Made by a program: the position numbers and the translations under genes. Below, in pieces: positions 6,201-7,447 of a stretch of DNA of 7,447 nucleotides (position 1 is its first letter; every line of letters starts with the position of its first letter). The notes beneath the pieces are model-generated. The model saw nothing but the letters and a program-made list of their open reading frames with translations. It made no database searches and was not told the origin of the DNA. The stretch is from assembly GCA_023136715.1 (NCBI GenBank), contig JAGLQT010000098.1, positions 1-7,447 of the forward strand, given 5' to 3'. Origin of the DNA: Gammaproteobacteria bacterium. GTDB taxonomy: Bacteria > Pseudomonadota > Gammaproteobacteria > SZUA-229.

Positions 6201-7447
6201 TAATCTATGCAAAGTCGGCGCACGGTTAAGCATAACTGGATGTTCGCGGATAACTTCTTCAAGAATATCCCAAACTTCAGCGCCTTCTTTCTCAACCAGC
6301 TTTTTAGCAGCCTTGATAGTTGTCGCCAAACCACGACGCAACAATTTATTGAATACAAATGGCTTGAACAACTCAAGCGACATCTTCTTAGGTAGACCAC
6401 ACTGATGCAATTTAAGTGTAGGACCAACCACGATTACTGAACGACCAGAGTAATCAACACGCTTACCCAGCAGGTTCTGACGGAAGCGACCACCCTTACC
6501 TTTAATCATGTCAGCCAGTGATTTCAGCGGACGTTTGTTGGTACCAGTAATTGCACGACCACGACGACCGTTATCAAGAAGCGCATCCACAGATTCCTGC
6601 AGCATACGTTTCTCATTACGCACAATAATGTCAGGTGCATATAACTCAAGTAAACGACGTAGACGGTTGTTACGGTTGATAACGCGACGGTAAAGATCGT
6701 TCAGGTCTGAAGTTGCGAAACGACCACCGTCCAATGGAACTAGAGGGCGTAAATCAGGTGGAAGCACAGGCAATACTGTCATAATCATCCATTCAGGACG
6801 ATTACCAGAAGCAAGGAATGACTCAACCAGTTTCAGACGCTTAGCTAGACGTTTCAGCTTTGTCTCAGACTTGGTTGCACCCATGTCTTCACGAATTTGT
6901 ATTTTTTCCTGATCAAGATTAATTTGATTCAGCAATTCAAGAATCGCCTCCGCACCCATGCGCGCATCAAACTCATCACCATGCTCTTCAATGGCTTCAA
7001 GATAAGTATCATCAGTCAATAACTGACCTTTCTCCATGGTCGTTAAACCAGGATCAACCACGACAAATGCTTCAAAGTAAAGAATGCGTTCAATTTCACG
7101 CAAAGTCATATCCAGCAACAGACCAATACGTGAAGGCAGTGATTTCAGGAACCAGATGTGAGCAACGGGACTCGCCAGGTCAATATGACCCATGCGATCA
7201 CGGCGTACTTTGGATTGAGTTACCTCAACACCACATTTCTCACAAACCACACCACGATGCTTGAGGCGTTTGTACTTACCGCACAAACATTCGTAATCTT
7301 TTACCGGACCAAAGATCTTGGCACAGAACAGACCATCACGCTCCGGTTTAAAGGTGCGGTAGTTAATTGTTTCTGGTTTTTTAACTTCACCAAACGACCA
7401 CGACTGGATCTGCTGAGGTGAAGCAAGACTGATTTTAATTACGTCAA
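3231..7447 (-). CDS. rpoC: RNA polymerase beta' subunit, 5' end cut by window edge
   Basis: Largest catalytic subunit of RNA polymerase. The frame stays open to the window edge: upstream of codon 7284-7286 there are 53 more in-frame codons, beginning DVIKISLASP and matching E. coli residues 18 onward, so about 17 residues are missing. In E. coli numbering (position 7286 starts residue 71) the key residues fall exactly in register. The first zinc site is C70, C72, C85, C88 (7233-7289). The NADFDGD catalytic loop has D460, D462, D464 (6105-6125). The second zinc site is C814 (5055-5057), C888 (4833-4835), C895, C898. The bridge helix (HGARKGLADTALKTANSGY) and trigger loop (GEPGTQLTMRTFHIGG) are intact, and the SI3 insert that splits the trigger loop in gammaproteobacteria is present. 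Inferred full length is about 1421 residues against 1407 in E. coli; the excess is an acidic C-terminal tail. Stop is TAA. rpoB should lie just beyond the right edge. Confidence 0.99.
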   Translation of the reverse strand, partial: DVIKISLASPQQIQSWSFGEVKKPETINYRTFKPERDGLFCAKIFGPVKDYECLCGKYKRLKHRGVVCEKCGVEVTQSKVRRDRMGHIDLASPVAHIWFLKSLPSRIGLLLDMTLREIERILYFEAFVVVDPGLTTMEKGQLLTDDTYLEAIEEHGDEFDARMGAEAILELLNQINLDQEKIQIREDMGATKSETKLKRLAKRLKLVESFLASGNRPEWMIMTVLPVLPPDLRPLVPLDGGRFATSDLNDLYRRVINRNNRLRRLLELYAPDIIVRNEKRMLQESVDALLDNGRRGRAITGTNKRPLKSLADMIKGKGGRFRQNLLGKRVDYSGRSVIVVGPTLKLHQCGLPKKMSLELFKPFVFNKLLRRGLATTIKAAKKLVEKEGAEVWDILEEVIREHPVMLNRAPTLHRLGIQAFEPVLIEGKAIQLHPLVCTAFNADFDGDQMAVHVPLSIEAQLETRALMMSTNNILSPASGEPVIVPSQDIILGLYYMTRESINVKGEGMVFADVDEVHRAYDNGFVHLQAKVKARVKEVIYDDEGNLQERTVIADTTVGRALLSEIVPAGLPFEAVNQVLGKKTISNLINMCYRQVGLKETVIFADQLMYTGFRYSTKSGVSICINDMAIPEEKSGILDAAEIEVKEIQEQYTSGLVTNGERYNKVVDIWSHANEAVAKAMMDRLSTEEVEDAEGNTVSQLSFNNIYMMADSGARGSAAQIRQLAGMRGLMAKPDGSIIETPITANFREGLNVLQYFISTHGARKGLADTALKTANSGYLTRRLVDVAQDMVVLNHDCGTNNGRKMQSIIEGGDVVMALSELALGRVVAEDVMPRDGGKAVIPANTLLDEQWVERFDELGVDEVKVRTVSTCENRHGVCSMCYGRDLARGHLVNKGEAVGVIAAQSIGEPGTQLTMRTFHIGGAASRSAAANNISVKNNGKVRLHHINVVENSSGHLVAVSRSGELGIVDENNRERERYKIPYGAVISVAEDGQVEAGQIVATWDPHTHPIITEVAGKVKFSEFSDGVSVQKETDEITGLSSIVVMDPKQRPSAGKDMRPLISLVDDKGEDLCIAGSEQSARYFLPAGAIINIKDGDDVAIGDVVSRIPQESSKTRDITGGLPRVADLFEARKPKEPAIMAEASGVVSFGKETKGKQRFVVTQDNNEAVETLIPKWRHINVFEGERVEVGEVIADGELNPHDILRWRGSDALATYLVNEIQDVYRLQGVKINDKHIEVIIRQMLRKCEIIDGHESRYLKGEIIERSSIAEETEALSAEGKRPADVQPILLGITKGSLVTESFISAASFQETTRVLTEAAVRGSSDSLRGLKENVIVGRLIPAGTGMASHEERRQRRTAALEEAFLSEEEMAAEAMLTEDVSEEVVSGEVVENASPGNEAEPQQDA

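Noticed and set aside
7284..7286. TTG codon as a possible start of rpoC at 7286
   Set aside because: It is an internal Leu (residue 71 in E. coli numbering) inside the zinc-binding ECLCGKYKRLKH motif; the frame continues with good homology to the window edge.
3846..7421. Open frames overlapping rpoC on both strands (for example plus 4611-4979 and minus 3968-4252)
   Set aside because: All are shadows of the intact rpoC frame with unlikely amino-acid composition and no family motifs.
1..7447. Mobile elements, CRISPR arrays, tRNA/rRNA genes, attachment sites or a hidden accessory system
   Set aside because: No direct-repeat arrays, transposase motifs, cloverleaf sequences or unassigned stretches over about 210 nt; the window is fully taken up by conserved core genes.

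Overview
The window is a stretch of core bacterial genome. It carries, all on the minus strand, the end of the RNA polymerase operon followed by the streptomycin (str) operon: rpoC (cut by the right edge), rpsL, rpsG, fusA, and the first bases of what is almost certainly a tuf gene at the left edge. The proteins align closely with gammaproteobacterial versions that I know from memory. RpoC carries the large SI3 insert in the trigger loop, and the str order is the classical one. The direct rpoC-to-rpsL junction is the arrangement of many non-enteric gammaproteobacteria; in E. coli the two operons sit far apart. I cannot name the genus. Base composition looks moderate (not counted).

Layout in transcription order (right to left). 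Positions 7447-3231 hold rpoC without about its first 17 codons. Positions 3230-3024 are the only sizeable gap (207 nt). It holds a nested inverted repeat directly after the rpoC stop, then a near-consensus sigma-70 promoter (TTGACA, 17 nt, TAGAAT). A strong GC-rich hairpin with a U-rich tail follows, and then the rpsL ribosome binding site. Positions 3023-2649 are rpsL, 2643-2173 rpsG (5 nt gap), and 2147-51 fusA (25 nt gap, GTG start). After 45 nt, a well-placed Shine-Dalgarno sequence precedes ATG-TC at positions 5-1, the start of tuf.

Functionally this is one gene-expression block. RpoC is the beta' catalytic subunit of RNA polymerase, S12 and S7 are 30S ribosomal proteins (decoding centre and head assembly), EF-G drives translocation, and EF-Tu delivers aminoacyl-tRNA.

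I see no mobile element, CRISPR array, RNA gene, phage gene or unknown protein, and no case for a new multi-gene system. The points worth a second look are regulatory. The str promoter fires straight into a terminator-like hairpin, and the rpsL-rpsG gap is far too short to hold the S7 autoregulatory site known from E. coli.
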